Positions 17,411 through 26,078 of a stretch of 54,460 nucleotides of DNA are shown in pieces. Under the pieces are notes generated by a model that saw nothing but the letters and a program-made list of their open reading frames with translations, made no database searches and had not been told where the DNA came from. The DNA is from Gemmatimonadaceae bacterium (GTDB taxonomy: Bacteria; Gemmatimonadota; Gemmatimonadetes; Gemmatimonadales; Gemmatimonadaceae). Position numbers and translations under genes: made by a program. The stretch spans positions 1 through 54,460 of the forward strand of contig JADKJT010000038.1 in NCBI GenBank assembly GCA_016720905.1, written 5' to 3'. How positions within the stretch are numbered: position 1 is the stretch's first letter; every line of letters begins with the position of its first letter.

Positions 17411-17494
17411 GCAAGACAGAAGACTGCAGACGGGAGACGGGAGACGCCGGCCAACTGGACGTCTCCCGTCTCCCGTCTCCTTTCTCCCGTCTTC
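17411..17494. repeat. Palindromic intergenic repeat built from GGGAGAC heptamers (copy 1)
   Basis: The left arm (about 17411-17446) has tandem GGGAGAC heptamers; a short spacer follows; the right arm (about 17460-17494) has the reverse complement heptamers. A 'GGGGCAAG' lead-in is shared with copy 2. It lies between the convergent DUF547 and ATPase genes and touches the ATPase stop codon, so it could serve as a bidirectional transcription terminator. Two more copies lie at 22.7 and 29.5 kb. Confidence 0.75.
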
Positions 17495-19967
17495 ACCGCC
17501 ACGCGGCTGTCGTCACGCCGGCGCTGTCCCTCCCGTACGGCACCCACGCCAGCGCCACCAGCTGCACGTGCACGTCGCCGCTCTTGGCCTTGATCGGCAA
17601 CCGGTCCAGCGTTTCCGACTGCGCGTCGTAGGACGCGCCGAGCGCGTCAATCTCCCCTTGAAGCTGCGCCTCGAGATCGGCGTACTGCTGTTGCAAGGCC
17701 TGCACGCTCTCATTGGCGCGCGACACATCGCTGCTTTGTTGCGCCGCGCGGCCCATGCCACGTGCCGCCGTTCCCACCTTGCTGACCGTGCCGACGCCAA
17801 TCTTTCCGCGTCCGAACATCGCACCAAGAATGGCGCTGCCAACCGAGATCACCGTGTCCACCTTGGCCTGACTGGCCTGCGACTGCTCCCGCGCCACGGC
17901 CTGTTCCGCGCGGCGAATCCGCTCCTGCAGCGCCGAGAGTTTCGTCGCATACTTTCCGCGCAACGTTTCCACCTTTGCGTCTCGCCCCTCGCGCGACTGT
18001 ACCTGCAGGCGAATACGGAAGTCGCGCTCGGTTTCCCCGACGTTTGACGTGCGTTTGAGCGCGGCGCTCTGCAGCAGCTCCACCTGTTCGTTGGTGACGA
18101 CCCACTTCTGAAACGCCTTGCTCCACGCGGCGTAGCTCTTGGCGCTGGCGGCCGCCTTGGGAAGCGCGCCAAACACGGCGCCATCGCGTGGGCCGCGCTC
18201 CAATACCGAGGGGTCGAGATCGATCCGCTCGGCGCCGTCCCATTCCAGCGTGATCGGGCCGTCATCCATCGAACCGAGCAGTACGACACGTCGCTGTTCC
18301 GTCACGCCGTACTTCGCGCTGGCGAACGACACGTCGGCGACCGCGAGGATGGCGGGGTGGTAGCTGATGGCGTCCATCTGACTACGCGGCGGGATGAAGA
18401 ACTGCGGCACGTCCGGTGGCAGCACGGGCGCATGTGAGGCCGGTGTCGCATCAAGCGACGACATGCTGCCGCCACTGTGTGCCGACACGCTGCTGCGCGC
18501 AGCACTTGTGGATGACGCATTCGCGGACGTTCCGCCGGACGCGGCCGTCGCGGCACCACCGCCGGACGCCGCGCTCAATTGCTTGATCTGCTCGCGCGTC
18601 ATGGGTCCGGCGAGATACGACAGCGTCCACCGCGTCTCGAACGTGATGGGCGCCGGCTCGTGAACGCTGTGCATCAGGAAGACCCGTTTGCCCAGCCCCG
18701 CGATGGTCTGCTCCATCGCTGAGCGGTCGAAGGGCTGTCCGCCGGAAGCGCCTTCGAGTCCTTCCATCACCCGCATCTTGTCGCGCTCGGTCTGCAGGCG
18801 TCCGATAAACCAGGTGCCTGTATTGGAGAGACCGCGATAGTCGAGATCGACCGGATTCTGTGTGGCCAGCACCACGCCGAGGCCGTAGGCACGCGCCTGC
18901 TTCAGCAAAGTGAGCAGCAACGTCTTGCTGGGCGGGTTAGCCACCGGGGGCATGTACCCGAACAGTTCGTCGATGTAGAGGATCGCGCGCAGCGAACCGG
19001 TGCCCGGCTGCGCCCGCACCCACGCCAGAATGTCGGCCAGCAGCAGGGTCATGAAGAACATGCGTTCGGCGTCGCTGAGATGCGCGATGGAAATGATCGA
19101 GCCCTTGGGCTTGCCGTTGGCATCGTACAACAAATCAGCGGTGTTCAGCGGTTCGCCCTTGAGCCAATTCTGGAAGCCCGGCGCGGCCAGCAGATTGTTG
19201 AGCTTCATCGCGAACTCCATGCGATCCTTCGGTGGGAACACCGTGTCCAGCGGCATCACGCCCACCTGCGTGAACGGCGGTGATTGGATGCCACCGATCA
19301 CGCCGGCCAGATCGAGATCGCGACCGTCGCTCCAGGCCGAGGCCAGCAAGTTGGCCAGCAGGATGTGTTCACGACTGGAGATCGGATCGGCATCGATTCC
19401 CAGCAGCGCCAGCACGCTGGTGGCCGTCGCGTCGACGCGTTCTCGCAGCGCTTCACTGTCGTCGCGAATGGCGGGCGGCGGCGCCACAAAGGCGCGCAAC
19501 AACGACAGCGGTCGACCGGCGGTGCTCCCCGGCGTGTAGATCGTCACCTCGGCCGCATCGACGAGACGCTGGATGCGCGCGCCATCCTCACCCCACCCGG
19601 CCAACCCATCGCGCCACAGTGTCGCTTGCTTCTGGGCAAACTCGTCGGGCGACACGCCGGCATTCGCGGCCTGCTGCGGATCGACCCATGGTCGGAAGTC
19701 GGCCGCCGCCAGCGAAGGAAAGCGCAGCGCCAGATTGCCGAGATCGCCCTTGGGATCGATGGCAATGACCGGCACTTTGTCAATCAACGCTTCTTCCAGC
19801 AACCCGATGCCGAGTCCCGTCTTGCCACTGCCGGTCATGCCGATGATGACGGCATGCGTCGTCAGGTCCTTCGCGTCATACAGCACGAAGTCGTCCTGCC
19901 GCGCGCGCGACGCGAGATCGTACCGCTTGCCCAGGTAAAAGGCACCCAGCTTTTCAAAGTCCGTCAT
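17493..19967 (-). CDS. HerA/FtsK-clade ATP-binding protein (DUF87-like)
   Basis: 824 residues. The Walker A motif is 'GMTGSGKT' (43-50, Lys49), with 'VIAIDPKGDLGNLALRFP' next. A Walker B-like 'AILYIDELFGYMPP' lies at about 335-350, and 'VVLATQNPVDLDYRGL' with 'GTWFIGRLQTERDK' forms the sensor region; these are typical of HerA-type hexameric ATPases. An Ala/Ser-rich linker (about 475-515) joins a C-terminal half with long charged helices (about 650-720 and 770-810), probably coiled coils, interrupted by a Gly-rich patch. HerA-like ATPases pump DNA or remodel nucleoprotein; the real substrate here is unknown. Its ATG overlaps the stop of the upstream lipoprotein gene (ATGA), and it is the last gene of the kinase operon. 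Confidence 0.8.
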   Translation of the reverse strand: MTDFEKLGAFYLGKRYDLASRARQDDFVLYDAKDLTTHAVIIGMTGSGKTGLGIGLLEEALIDKVPVIAIDPKGDLGNLALRFPSLAAADFRPWVDPQQAANAGVSPDEFAQKQATLWRDGLAGWGEDGARIQRLVDAAEVTIYTPGSTAGRPLSLLRAFVAPPPAIRDDSEALRERVDATATSVLALLGIDADPISSREHILLANLLASAWSDGRDLDLAGVIGGIQSPPFTQVGVMPLDTVFPPKDRMEFAMKLNNLLAAPGFQNWLKGEPLNTADLLYDANGKPKGSIISIAHLSDAERMFFMTLLLADILAWVRAQPGTGSLRAILYIDELFGYMPPVANPPSKTLLLTLLKQARAYGLGVVLATQNPVDLDYRGLSNTGTWFIGRLQTERDKMRVMEGLEGASGGQPFDRSAMEQTIAGLGKRVFLMHSVHEPAPITFETRWTLSYLAGPMTREQIKQLSAASGGGAATAASGGTSANASSTSAARSSVSAHSGGSMSSLDATPASHAPVLPPDVPQFFIPPRSQMDAISYHPAILAVADVSFASAKYGVTEQRRVVLLGSMDDGPITLEWDGAERIDLDPSVLERGPRDGAVFGALPKAAASAKSYAAWSKAFQKWVVTNEQVELLQSAALKRTSNVGETERDFRIRLQVQSREGRDAKVETLRGKYATKLSALQERIRRAEQAVAREQSQASQAKVDTVISVGSAILGAMFGRGKIGVGTVSKVGTAARGMGRAAQQSSDVSRANESVQALQQQYADLEAQLQGEIDALGASYDAQSETLDRLPIKAKSGDVHVQLVALAWVPYGRDSAGVTTAAWR

Positions 19968-20518
19968 GGCGTGGTTCCAGGAGTGCGTGGGACGGTGCCG
20001 GTCCGTGCCGCGCGACGCAGGTCGTCGGCGTGTGCACGGAGATTATCCACTTCAAAGGGTTGCAGCAGCCGGTCGACCCCGTTCACACGCTTGGCCGACC
20101 GCGACAGCGAATCGCGTTGCCATTCGAGCTCAATGACGGTGCGCAGCGTGTCCGGCGCGGCCTTGTCACCGTATAGCGTTTGCAGGCGTTCTTCGCGCGC
20201 GGTGGCCAGGAAGCCAGACGAATCGAAGCGGAATTGGCGCGTGGCGCGGGCACTGTCGGTGAACAGCGAGATCTCGTCGATCTGGGTGATCCACGGACCA
20301 TCGAGAATCGCGCGCCAGGTGGAGTGCGCGTCGGTGCCCTGCCACGTGCCTTCTCGCGTACCTGGACCGACGGCAGAGTCGGAGATGGGAGCACCCGCGG
20401 CTCCACTGGCCGAGTCACTGCGAGCCGTGTCGGCGCGGCTCCCGCAGGCGGCGGCAACCGCGGTTGACAGTACGAACAACGCGACCTGCAGCGGTCGTCG
20501 AAACAGCGTCTGGGTCAT
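19964..20518 (-). CDS. Lipoprotein of unknown function
   Basis: 184 residues. The signal peptide ends with 'AVAAACGSR', a lipobox-like site. The mature part starts with a Ser/Ala/Asp-rich linker and continues with 'WRAILDGPWITQIDEISLF', a small mixed alpha/beta domain, and a helical tail ending in 'RRAARTGTVPRTPGTTP'. No family is recognised. It overlaps the ATPase start by four bases and is 53 bases downstream of the kinase gene, so co-expression with both is likely. A surface or periplasmic partner of the kinase/ATPase is possible but only inferred from position. Confidence 0.6.
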   Translation of the reverse strand: MTQTLFRRPLQVALFVLSTAVAAACGSRADTARSDSASGAAGAPISDSAVGPGTREGTWQGTDAHSTWRAILDGPWITQIDEISLFTDSARATRQFRFDSSGFLATAREERLQTLYGDKAAPDTLRTVIELEWQRDSLSRSAKRVNGVDRLLQPFEVDNLRAHADDLRRAARTGTVPRTPGTTP

Positions 20519-20571
20519 GAGGACAAACTGGCGGAACTCGCGAGGCGACGCCAGCCGACGGCGGGCGCGGG

Positions 20572-22437
20572 CTAGGTTGGCGTTGCCTGGTACAGGAGCC
20601 GACGCACATCCATGGCCGCGTCCACCCGGTGTTGAACGTCACGCACCTGCTCGAGGTCCGTGGTCAGGCCGCCGTCGGAACCCTCCATCGCCAGTCGGAG
20701 CACATCCAGGCGAAGCGACTCCAGAGCGGCCATTCCCGTCTGCATACGATGGCGAAGCGCCTCTCGATCGCGCCGGACTTGATCAAGCGCGCCGGCGCGC
20801 TTGTCAGAGTCGCGAACGATCAGTGCGTCCGCTTCGCGGGCGTCGATCTCCTGTCCGTGCGCGCGCAGCGCCGACACGCGAAGAGCAAGCGATCGGGCAA
20901 TCGCATCGACATCGCCCAACGTGCCACGATGCGCGGCGGGAAGGGCGCCGACCGCTGACTGCACGGCGCGGACGATCAACGTTTCGGTCGGCGCGTCGAC
21001 CAGCGAGATGCCGGATGACGGTTGGGCGCGCACCCGACCCATCAGGCGCGTCGCGAAGGCCGCGATCGGCGTCGTCACCCGCTCGCGAATCCAACGGGCA
21101 CCTCCCGACACCGCCAGCACCGCACTGACTCCACGAGCGAGCAGGATCGGGGGAAGGGCGAGCGTGAGCACTTGCGCCAGTTCATCAACGAGCATCGGCA
21201 CCGACCGGGATGTCATCCACCCTTCGAGAAAAGCGATCGAAAGGCCCAGCACGATTTGGGCCATCCCGCCCTGCGCCACGCGCACCCGATCGCCGGCGTG
21301 TTCCTCAACACGATCCTCTCCGGCCAATGCACGGATGACTTCGTCGGGGGCGTGCCCTCGTCGCATCAGTCGACGAATCTGGATCAAGGCTTCTCCGCCA
21401 CGCAGACACGCTCCGGCAATCAACAGCAACACGACACTTTGTGTCATCCACACGAGGATGCCGCGGCCGATCGATCGGGGTGCCTCGCCGGCGATCATCA
21501 AAGCGCCGGACACCCCGATCATGACGCTCCACGTGAGGGCGATGCGGACGGCTCTGGCGGAGTCCCGTACTGCGAGGAATGCCGTCGCCAGCGGCTGCTC
21601 ACGCACGTCGTCCTCGATGGCCAACAGAAACTGCCCGACGCTGGAATACCGATCGTCAGGCCTCTTCGCCAGGCACCGGTCAATGCTCCTGGTCAGGGCC
21701 AACGGCAGCGTGGGCGCGAAGGCGCGCACGGATGGTGCCACCTGCGCGGCGTGCTGGGCGACCAACGCCATTGCAGACGGCCCGTCAAACGGTGCGCGAC
21801 CGGTGGCCGCGACAAACAGTGTCACTCCCAGCGCGTAGAGATCCGCTCGGCCATCAACGAATTCTCCGAGCGCTTGCTCTGGTGCCATATATCGCGCTGT
21901 TCCGGGAACCGTGCCGCCTACCGGCGTGATCGCCTGATCGACTGCCTGCGCGATACCGAAATCAGCGATGACATAGCGCCCGGTCGACGCATCGATGAGC
22001 AGATTTTCCGGCTTGATGTCGCGGTGCACCACGCCTCGTTGATGCGCGTACGACAGCGCCCATCCGACCTCACGCCCCAGTCGGCGCAGCTCCTCCGCGT
22101 CGAGTGGCCCGGTGCGCCGCAGACGATCGGCCAGTGTCTCGCCGCGCACATACGCCATGACGATCCATGCGAGGTCGTCGGCTTCCTCAACGGCGTGAAT
22201 GGGCACGATGTGCGGATGGAAACACTGCGCCGCGATCCGCGCTTCGCGGAGGAAGCGCTCGCGCATGTCGCGACGGGCGGCCAACGCGGGTGCCAGGACC
22301 TTGATGGCCACCGGTCGCTCGAGCGCGACGTCGCGCGCGAGATAGACGATCCCCATGCCGCCGCGCCCGATCTCCCGTTCAAGCGAGAATCGGCCGGCGA
22401 CGCACGCCTGCAGACGCAGAAAGACCGGGTCGATCAG
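20572..22437 (-). CDS. Membrane-associated Ser/Thr protein kinase (Hanks type)
   Basis: 621 residues from a CTG at 22437 whose last two bases overlap the stop of the 59-aa gene (CTGA). No ATG, GTG or TTG lies in frame between the start of the small gene and the kinase core, and 'LIDPVFLRLQACVAG' is the usual N-terminus of this kinase group, so CTG (or ATT at 22440) is the likely start. All catalytic elements are present: Gly-rich loop 24-31 ('GRGGMGIV'), Lys46, alpha-C Glu65, HRD 138-140 ('HRDIKPEN'), DFG 159-161, then 'APEQ'. Hydrophobic segments at about 300-360 and about 420-440 suggest membrane anchoring. The C-terminus is a long charged helical region (about 500-610), probably a coiled coil. 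It likely phosphorylates proteins in the cytoplasm; targets are unknown. Confidence 0.85.
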   Translation of the reverse strand: MIDPVFLRLQACVAGRFSLEREIGRGGMGIVYLARDVALERPVAIKVLAPALAARRDMRERFLREARIAAQCFHPHIVPIHAVEEADDLAWIVMAYVRGETLADRLRRTGPLDAEELRRLGREVGWALSYAHQRGVVHRDIKPENLLIDASTGRYVIADFGIAQAVDQAITPVGGTVPGTARYMAPEQALGEFVDGRADLYALGVTLFVAATGRAPFDGPSAMALVAQHAAQVAPSVRAFAPTLPLALTRSIDRCLAKRPDDRYSSVGQFLLAIEDDVREQPLATAFLAVRDSARAVRIALTWSVMIGVSGALMIAGEAPRSIGRGILVWMTQSVVLLLIAGACLRGGEALIQIRRLMRRGHAPDEVIRALAGEDRVEEHAGDRVRVAQGGMAQIVLGLSIAFLEGWMTSRSVPMLVDELAQVLTLALPPILLARGVSAVLAVSGGARWIRERVTTPIAAFATRLMGRVRAQPSSGISLVDAPTETLIVRAVQSAVGALPAAHRGTLGDVDAIARSLALRVSALRAHGQEIDAREADALIVRDSDKRAGALDQVRRDREALRHRMQTGMAALESLRLDVLRLAMEGSDGGLTTDLEQVRDVQHRVDAAMDVRRLLYQATPT

Positions 22438-22613
22438 AATTCGCGCTTCTTCATCACCTGAAAGATCTCTTCGGCCTCCGTGCCCGAGATGGGCTCCTTG
22501 CCGCCACGCGTGGCATCCAAGGTGGAGTCGAAGGACGCCTTGTTGGGTTTCTTCTGCTGGGCCGCCTTGGCGGCGGTCTTTCGGAGTAACGCCTGCAGCT
22601 GCGAGTCCTTCAT
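22434..22613 (-). CDS. 59-aa basic protein upstream of the kinase
   Basis: ATG 22613 to TGA 22436-22434. The product begins 'MKDSQLQALLRKTAAKAAQQ' and continues Lys- and Glu-rich to 'AEEIFQVMKKREF'. It is charged and helical with no signal or membrane segment. The stop overlaps the proposed CTG start of the kinase gene, a classic coupling layout, so it probably is a real gene and a regulator or substrate of the kinase (inference). No family is recognised. Confidence 0.6.
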   Translation of the reverse strand: MKDSQLQALLRKTAAKAAQQKKPNKASFDSTLDATRGGKEPISGTEAEEIFQVMKKREF

Positions 22614-22693
22614 GAACGCTCCGTTGATGGGTCAGATACGGTACGGTCGATGGGCCGCCCATTGACGTTGGGGCAAAGAGCTGGTGGTGTAAA

Positions 22694-22786
22694 GTGGGGC
22701 AAGGGCAGGGCTTTAAGACGGGAGACGGGAGACGGGAGACGGGAGACATCCAGTCTCGCGTCTCCTGTCTCCTGTCTCCCGTCTCT
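22694..22786. repeat. Palindromic intergenic repeat built from GGGAGAC heptamers (copy 2)
   Basis: A 'GGGGCAAG' lead-in at about 22696 precedes four tandem GGGAGAC-type heptamers to about 22748; a short spacer and the reverse-complement heptamers follow to about 22786. It lies just after the dehydrogenase stop codon (minus strand) and before the 59-aa gene, so it separates the two minus-strand operons and may act as a terminator. Confidence 0.75.
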
Positions 22787-24035
22787 ACACGACACTGTCG
22801 GCGGTGATCTCTGCCACCGTCCGACACCCCGCGAGTCCCATGGTGAGGTCGAATTCGGCCCGCACATTCCGCAGGACCTCCCGCACGCCGGCTTCGCCGG
22901 CAATCGCCAATCCGTACACGTAGGGACGGCCCAGCAACACCGCACTGGCCCCCAGGGCGATGGCCTTGAACACATCGGCGCCGCTGCGGACGCCGGAATC
23001 GAGCAGGACCGGGATCCGTTTCTGAACGACCGCCGCAATGGCCGGCAGCGCGTCCAGCGATGCAATCTCGCCGTCGATCTGACGACCACCGTGATTGGAC
23101 ACCACCAACCCGTCCACCCCGTGTTCCAGCGCGAGTCGTGCATCGTCCGGATGCAGCACGCCTTTCAACAGGATCGGCAAGCTGGTCATGGCCCGCAGGC
23201 GGGCGAGATCGGTCCACTGCAGTGACGGTCGTGAATACGTGGCGACGAAGCGACGCACCGCCTGACGGGGCCAGCCGCTGCGGAGCTTGTCCACCAGGGG
23301 TCCGGGCGCGCGTGACAAGAGATCGCGCAACACGGACAGCGCATTCCACGACAGGCGTGTTGGCGGTGCCGGTGTGTCGAGCGGCAGGTCCAGTTCGCGA
23401 CGAAAGACCGGGTCGGAGAGATACTGCGCGATTCCCATGCCGCGCATGAACGGCATGTAGGCAAGATCGAGATCGCGCGGTCGCCAGCCGAGCATCGTGG
23501 TATCGAGGGTCAGCACGATACCGCGGCATCCGCACGACTCGGCACGTTGCACGAAGCTCTGCACCACATTGTCCGATCGCGACCAGTACAGCTGAAAGAG
23601 GCGCGGCGTGTCGCCCATTGCCGCCGCGCAGGCTTCCATTGCCACGGACGCCTGATTGGAGAAGATCATCGGGATGCCTTCGCTGCCGGTTGCCCTGGCC
23701 ACGGCGAGATCGGCGTCACGATGCGCCAGCTCCAGTACGCCGATGGGCGCGGTCATCAGCGGCACGGGCAGCGTCATACCCAGCAGCGCCGTGCTGGTGT
23801 CGCGATGTTCGACATCGCGCAGCACACGCGGCAGGATGCGCCAACGCGCAAACGCCGCGCGATTGGCCGACATGGTATCTTCGCGACCCGCACCGCCCAC
23901 GACATACGCGGCGGCCTCGGGAGTCATGGCGGCTATTGCGCGTTGTTCGAGCGCGGTTTCACTCACGGGGACCAGCGGCCGCTGTCCTCCCACTCCCTCC
24001 ACATAAATCTGCGACTGCCGCTGGTGCCCGATCAT
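22785..24035 (-). CDS. FMN-dependent alpha-hydroxyacid dehydrogenase (lactate dehydrogenase/oxidase family)
   Basis: 416 residues from ATG 24035, which overlaps the stop of the upstream esterase gene (ATGA); the frame is open further upstream but that is esterase sequence. The TIM-barrel FMN family signature is clear: 'PVPLMTAPIGVLELAH' near the N-terminus, 'IFSNQASVAME', 'RLFQLYWSRSD', 'VLTLDTTMLGWRPRDLDL', 'ILLKGVLHPDDA' with the FMN-binding Lys, 'GVDGLVVSNHGGRQ' with catalytic His315 and substrate Arg318, and 'VLLDSGVRSGADVFKAIALG' for the phosphate. The family oxidises L-lactate, glycolate, mandelate or similar 2-hydroxyacids; the exact substrate is not clear. It closes a three-gene minus-strand operon with a YhhN-like protein and an esterase. 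Confidence 0.9.
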   Translation of the reverse strand: MIGHQRQSQIYVEGVGGQRPLVPVSETALEQRAIAAMTPEAAAYVVGGAGREDTMSANRAAFARWRILPRVLRDVEHRDTSTALLGMTLPVPLMTAPIGVLELAHRDADLAVARATGSEGIPMIFSNQASVAMEACAAAMGDTPRLFQLYWSRSDNVVQSFVQRAESCGCRGIVLTLDTTMLGWRPRDLDLAYMPFMRGMGIAQYLSDPVFRRELDLPLDTPAPPTRLSWNALSVLRDLLSRAPGPLVDKLRSGWPRQAVRRFVATYSRPSLQWTDLARLRAMTSLPILLKGVLHPDDARLALEHGVDGLVVSNHGGRQIDGEIASLDALPAIAAVVQKRIPVLLDSGVRSGADVFKAIALGASAVLLGRPYVYGLAIAGEAGVREVLRNVRAEFDLTMGLAGCRTVAEITADSVV

Positions 24036-24952
24036 GGATGCGCCCCTCGCGCGAGTCGGAGAATGGCGTCGACCACAGCGCGTCCGGCCGCAGTTGACGG
24101 GGTAATGGCTTCGAAGTGTCCGTCGACCGGAATGGTGGTGACCCATGCGCTGTCACCACGCAGGCGTGCGGCGCGCACGAACGCCTCGCGCACCGCAGGC
24201 GGCGCAATGAAATCGCGATCGCCAGCGATGTGTACGGTGGGAACGCCCAGGGGGAGACGTTCGATGGGAGAGGCATCGTGCAGGCGCGCCGGTACACTGT
24301 CCGGGACACCACCAAGCAGCGATTCCACGGCGGGGTTGCCACAGGTTCCGCGCTCGCGCGCGTAAAACTCGCGCAGGTCGGCAATACCACCGATGGACAC
24401 CACGCCACTCAGCGAGAGTGGTGAGCCGCCGGCCAGCGGGCTCGCGGCATCGAGCGTTTTGCGCGTGGCCAGCCACAGCGCGAGGTGACCGCCAGCCGAG
24501 TGGCCGGCGGCGACGACGCGCGTGGTATCCAGCGGATACGTGCGGGCCAGTGTGCGCACGAAATCGGCGCCGTCGGCCGCGTCGCGAAACGTGCCCGGCC
24601 ATCCTCCTCCGGGATGATCATACCGGCGGTACTCGATATTCCACGAGGCCACACCCGCGTTGGCCAGCGCTTCGGCCAACGCCGCGGTGTTGCGCAACGA
24701 AGCATATCGCGACAACCAGCACCCGCCGTGGATGACAACCGCCACCGGGAACGGGCCACGTCCGTCGGGAATGCGCAGCTCGCCGAACTGCAGCGAATCC
24801 GCCCCGTAGGCGACACGGGTCGAGGCCCGATGCAGCGGGATGGTGTCCACGTCGCCCGCCCGCATCAACCGTGGCGCCGCCGTTTGGGCCACAAGTGAGC
24901 AGGTCGGCGCGATGAGGCCGATCATGCCGATCGCGCGCGCGATGCGAATCAT
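24032..24952 (-). CDS. Secreted alpha/beta hydrolase (esterase, BD-FAE/HSL-like)
   Basis: 306 residues. A signal peptide ends near 'CSLVAQTAAP'. The alpha/beta-hydrolase elements are 'VAVVIHGGCW' (HGG oxyanion hole), 'AAGHSAGGHLALWLA' with the nucleophile Ser152, 'IAGDRDFIAPP' with the acid, and 'VDGHFEAITP' with the catalytic His. This pattern is common to feruloyl-esterase-like and hormone-sensitive-lipase-like enzymes; the substrate is unknown. It overlaps both neighbours by four bases (24949-24952 and 24032-24035), so all three genes are translationally coupled. Confidence 0.85.
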   Translation of the reverse strand: MIRIARAIGMIGLIAPTCSLVAQTAAPRLMRAGDVDTIPLHRASTRVAYGADSLQFGELRIPDGRGPFPVAVVIHGGCWLSRYASLRNTAALAEALANAGVASWNIEYRRYDHPGGGWPGTFRDAADGADFVRTLARTYPLDTTRVVAAGHSAGGHLALWLATRKTLDAASPLAGGSPLSLSGVVSIGGIADLREFYARERGTCGNPAVESLLGGVPDSVPARLHDASPIERLPLGVPTVHIAGDRDFIAPPAVREAFVRAARLRGDSAWVTTIPVDGHFEAITPSTAAGRAVVDAILRLARGAHP

Positions 24953-25644
24953 TGAGACGCGTCTCCAACGCGCGCAACGGGCATGTCACGCGAAACGCTG
25001 GTGGCGATGCACCACTGGGCGATGAAATAGGTGCCGAGGACGATGAGGTCGCGGTAGGGCACGTCGGTACGGAATCGCGCAATGGCGAGGGTGGCGTCGG
25101 ACACCAGAAACCATGCGGCGCCGATGGCGGCACGTCGCGCGTTTGGCGACGGCGCTTCGAGCATCCAGACGGCGCTCTGCGATGCCATGAGCGTGATGAC
25201 GACCACATACACCAGCACCGGTACACGCAGCGCGACCGGGAGCGATGGATACACGGCGGCCACCAGCGCGATCGCGACCAGTGCGTACCCCGCCAGCGCC
25301 ATCGGGCGGGCCAGCAATCGGCTCTGACCAAGGAACGCGGCGATATAGCAGAGGTGTGCCAGCAGAAAGGCTCCCAAGCCCCAGGCAAACAGGTCGGTGG
25401 GGAGCATGAGCAGCACGTCCCCCAGCAGCGACAGCCCCAGACCGGCCACGATGGCCCGCTGGTACCGCGGCGACAGCGGGTTCGCCGCCGTGGCGGCCAT
25501 GGCCAGAATCGCGAGGGTGGCCAGCGGCTTGGCGACGTAGTGCGCCGACATCCAGGCGGGGGGTGCGCTGAGGGCCAGGATGGCCACCAGGGCGGACAGA
25601 ATAACGGTGCCGGTCAATAGTCGCGGCAGGAACGGGGCTGGCAT
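24949..25644 (-). CDS. YhhN/TMEM86-like lysoplasmalogenase-type membrane protein
   Basis: 231 residues, strongly hydrophobic with about 7-8 membrane segments. The family pattern is visible: 'LGLSLLGDVLLMLP' early, 'GLGAFLLAHLCYIAAF', 'GAAWFLVSDATLAIARF' and a C-terminal 'YFIAQWCIATS'. Human TMEM86 relatives are lysoplasmalogenases, hydrolysing the vinyl ether of lysoplasmalogens; for bacterial YhhN proteins the activity is less certain. It is the first gene of the overlapping minus-strand operon with the esterase and the FMN dehydrogenase; an ether-lipid or aldehyde role for the operon is only a guess. Confidence 0.75.
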   Translation of the reverse strand: MPAPFLPRLLTGTVILSALVAILALSAPPAWMSAHYVAKPLATLAILAMAATAANPLSPRYQRAIVAGLGLSLLGDVLLMLPTDLFAWGLGAFLLAHLCYIAAFLGQSRLLARPMALAGYALVAIALVAAVYPSLPVALRVPVLVYVVVITLMASQSAVWMLEAPSPNARRAAIGAAWFLVSDATLAIARFRTDVPYRDLIVLGTYFIAQWCIATSVSRDMPVARVGDASQ

Positions 25645-25693
25645 GGCGGGGAAGGTGGATCGAGTCCGTCCCCGAGTCCAGCCACGGCGCCGA

Positions 25694-25855
25694 CTACGTG
25701 CCCCAGTGGTCAGCGAGCTTCTTGCCCGCGTAAATCCCGATGCCCGTGCCGACCATGGAACAGACGAAGGCCGTGAAAATGCCGAAGGACTCCCCGGCGT
25801 ACCAGCCGAGGGAGCTCGTCACGAAGGTGCAGCAGGTGACCAGCAGTTTCGTCAT
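25694..25855 (-). CDS. 53-aa membrane protein
   Basis: Start ATG 25855 with a clear GAGGAG site 8 bases upstream; an in-frame extension to 25996 lacks such a site. The product begins 'MTKLLVTCCTFVTSSLGWYA' and continues with a Gly-rich hydrophobic segment ending 'GIYAGKKLADHWGT'. It has the look of a small inner-membrane protein with two helices. It lies 49 bases upstream of the YhhN gene on the same strand. Function unknown. Confidence 0.6.
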   Translation of the reverse strand: MTKLLVTCCTFVTSSLGWYAGESFGIFTAFVCSMVGTGIGIYAGKKLADHWGT

Positions 25856-26049
25856 TCTCGGCGCTCCTCGGAGATTGGGGTTGGCCTCCACCTGGGGGAC
25901 GACGGCCCCCGTCAGGAAGGCACTCGTCCCTACCGTGAACGGCACGAAAACTCCCTGTTGACAGCTTGACGGAGCCATGCTACCGTTTCGGAGCACTTAA
26001 ACCAGCAGGCGCGTCTACGACGCGGGATACGCAACAGCGGGCGACCTCG

Positions 26050-26078
26050 GGGACCTGGCTACACGCGGGTCCCTTTTT
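26050..26078 (+). terminator. Rho-independent-like terminator upstream of the cold-shock gene
   Basis: GGGACC at 26050-26055 pairs with GGTCCC at 26068-26073, followed by TTTTT at 26074-26078. It reads in the plus direction, about 145 bases before the csp start. It may stop transcription from upstream or be an attenuator in a long csp leader. Confidence 0.45.

Noticed and set aside
17238..18047. Plus-strand ORF of 269 residues
   Set aside because: It starts in the palindromic repeat region and runs antisense to the HerA-like ATPase.
22438..23535. Long minus-strand frame upstream of the kinase
   Set aside because: It is in the wrong frame over the FMN dehydrogenase, the palindromic repeat and the 59-aa gene, and is Arg/Gly-rich without family resemblance.
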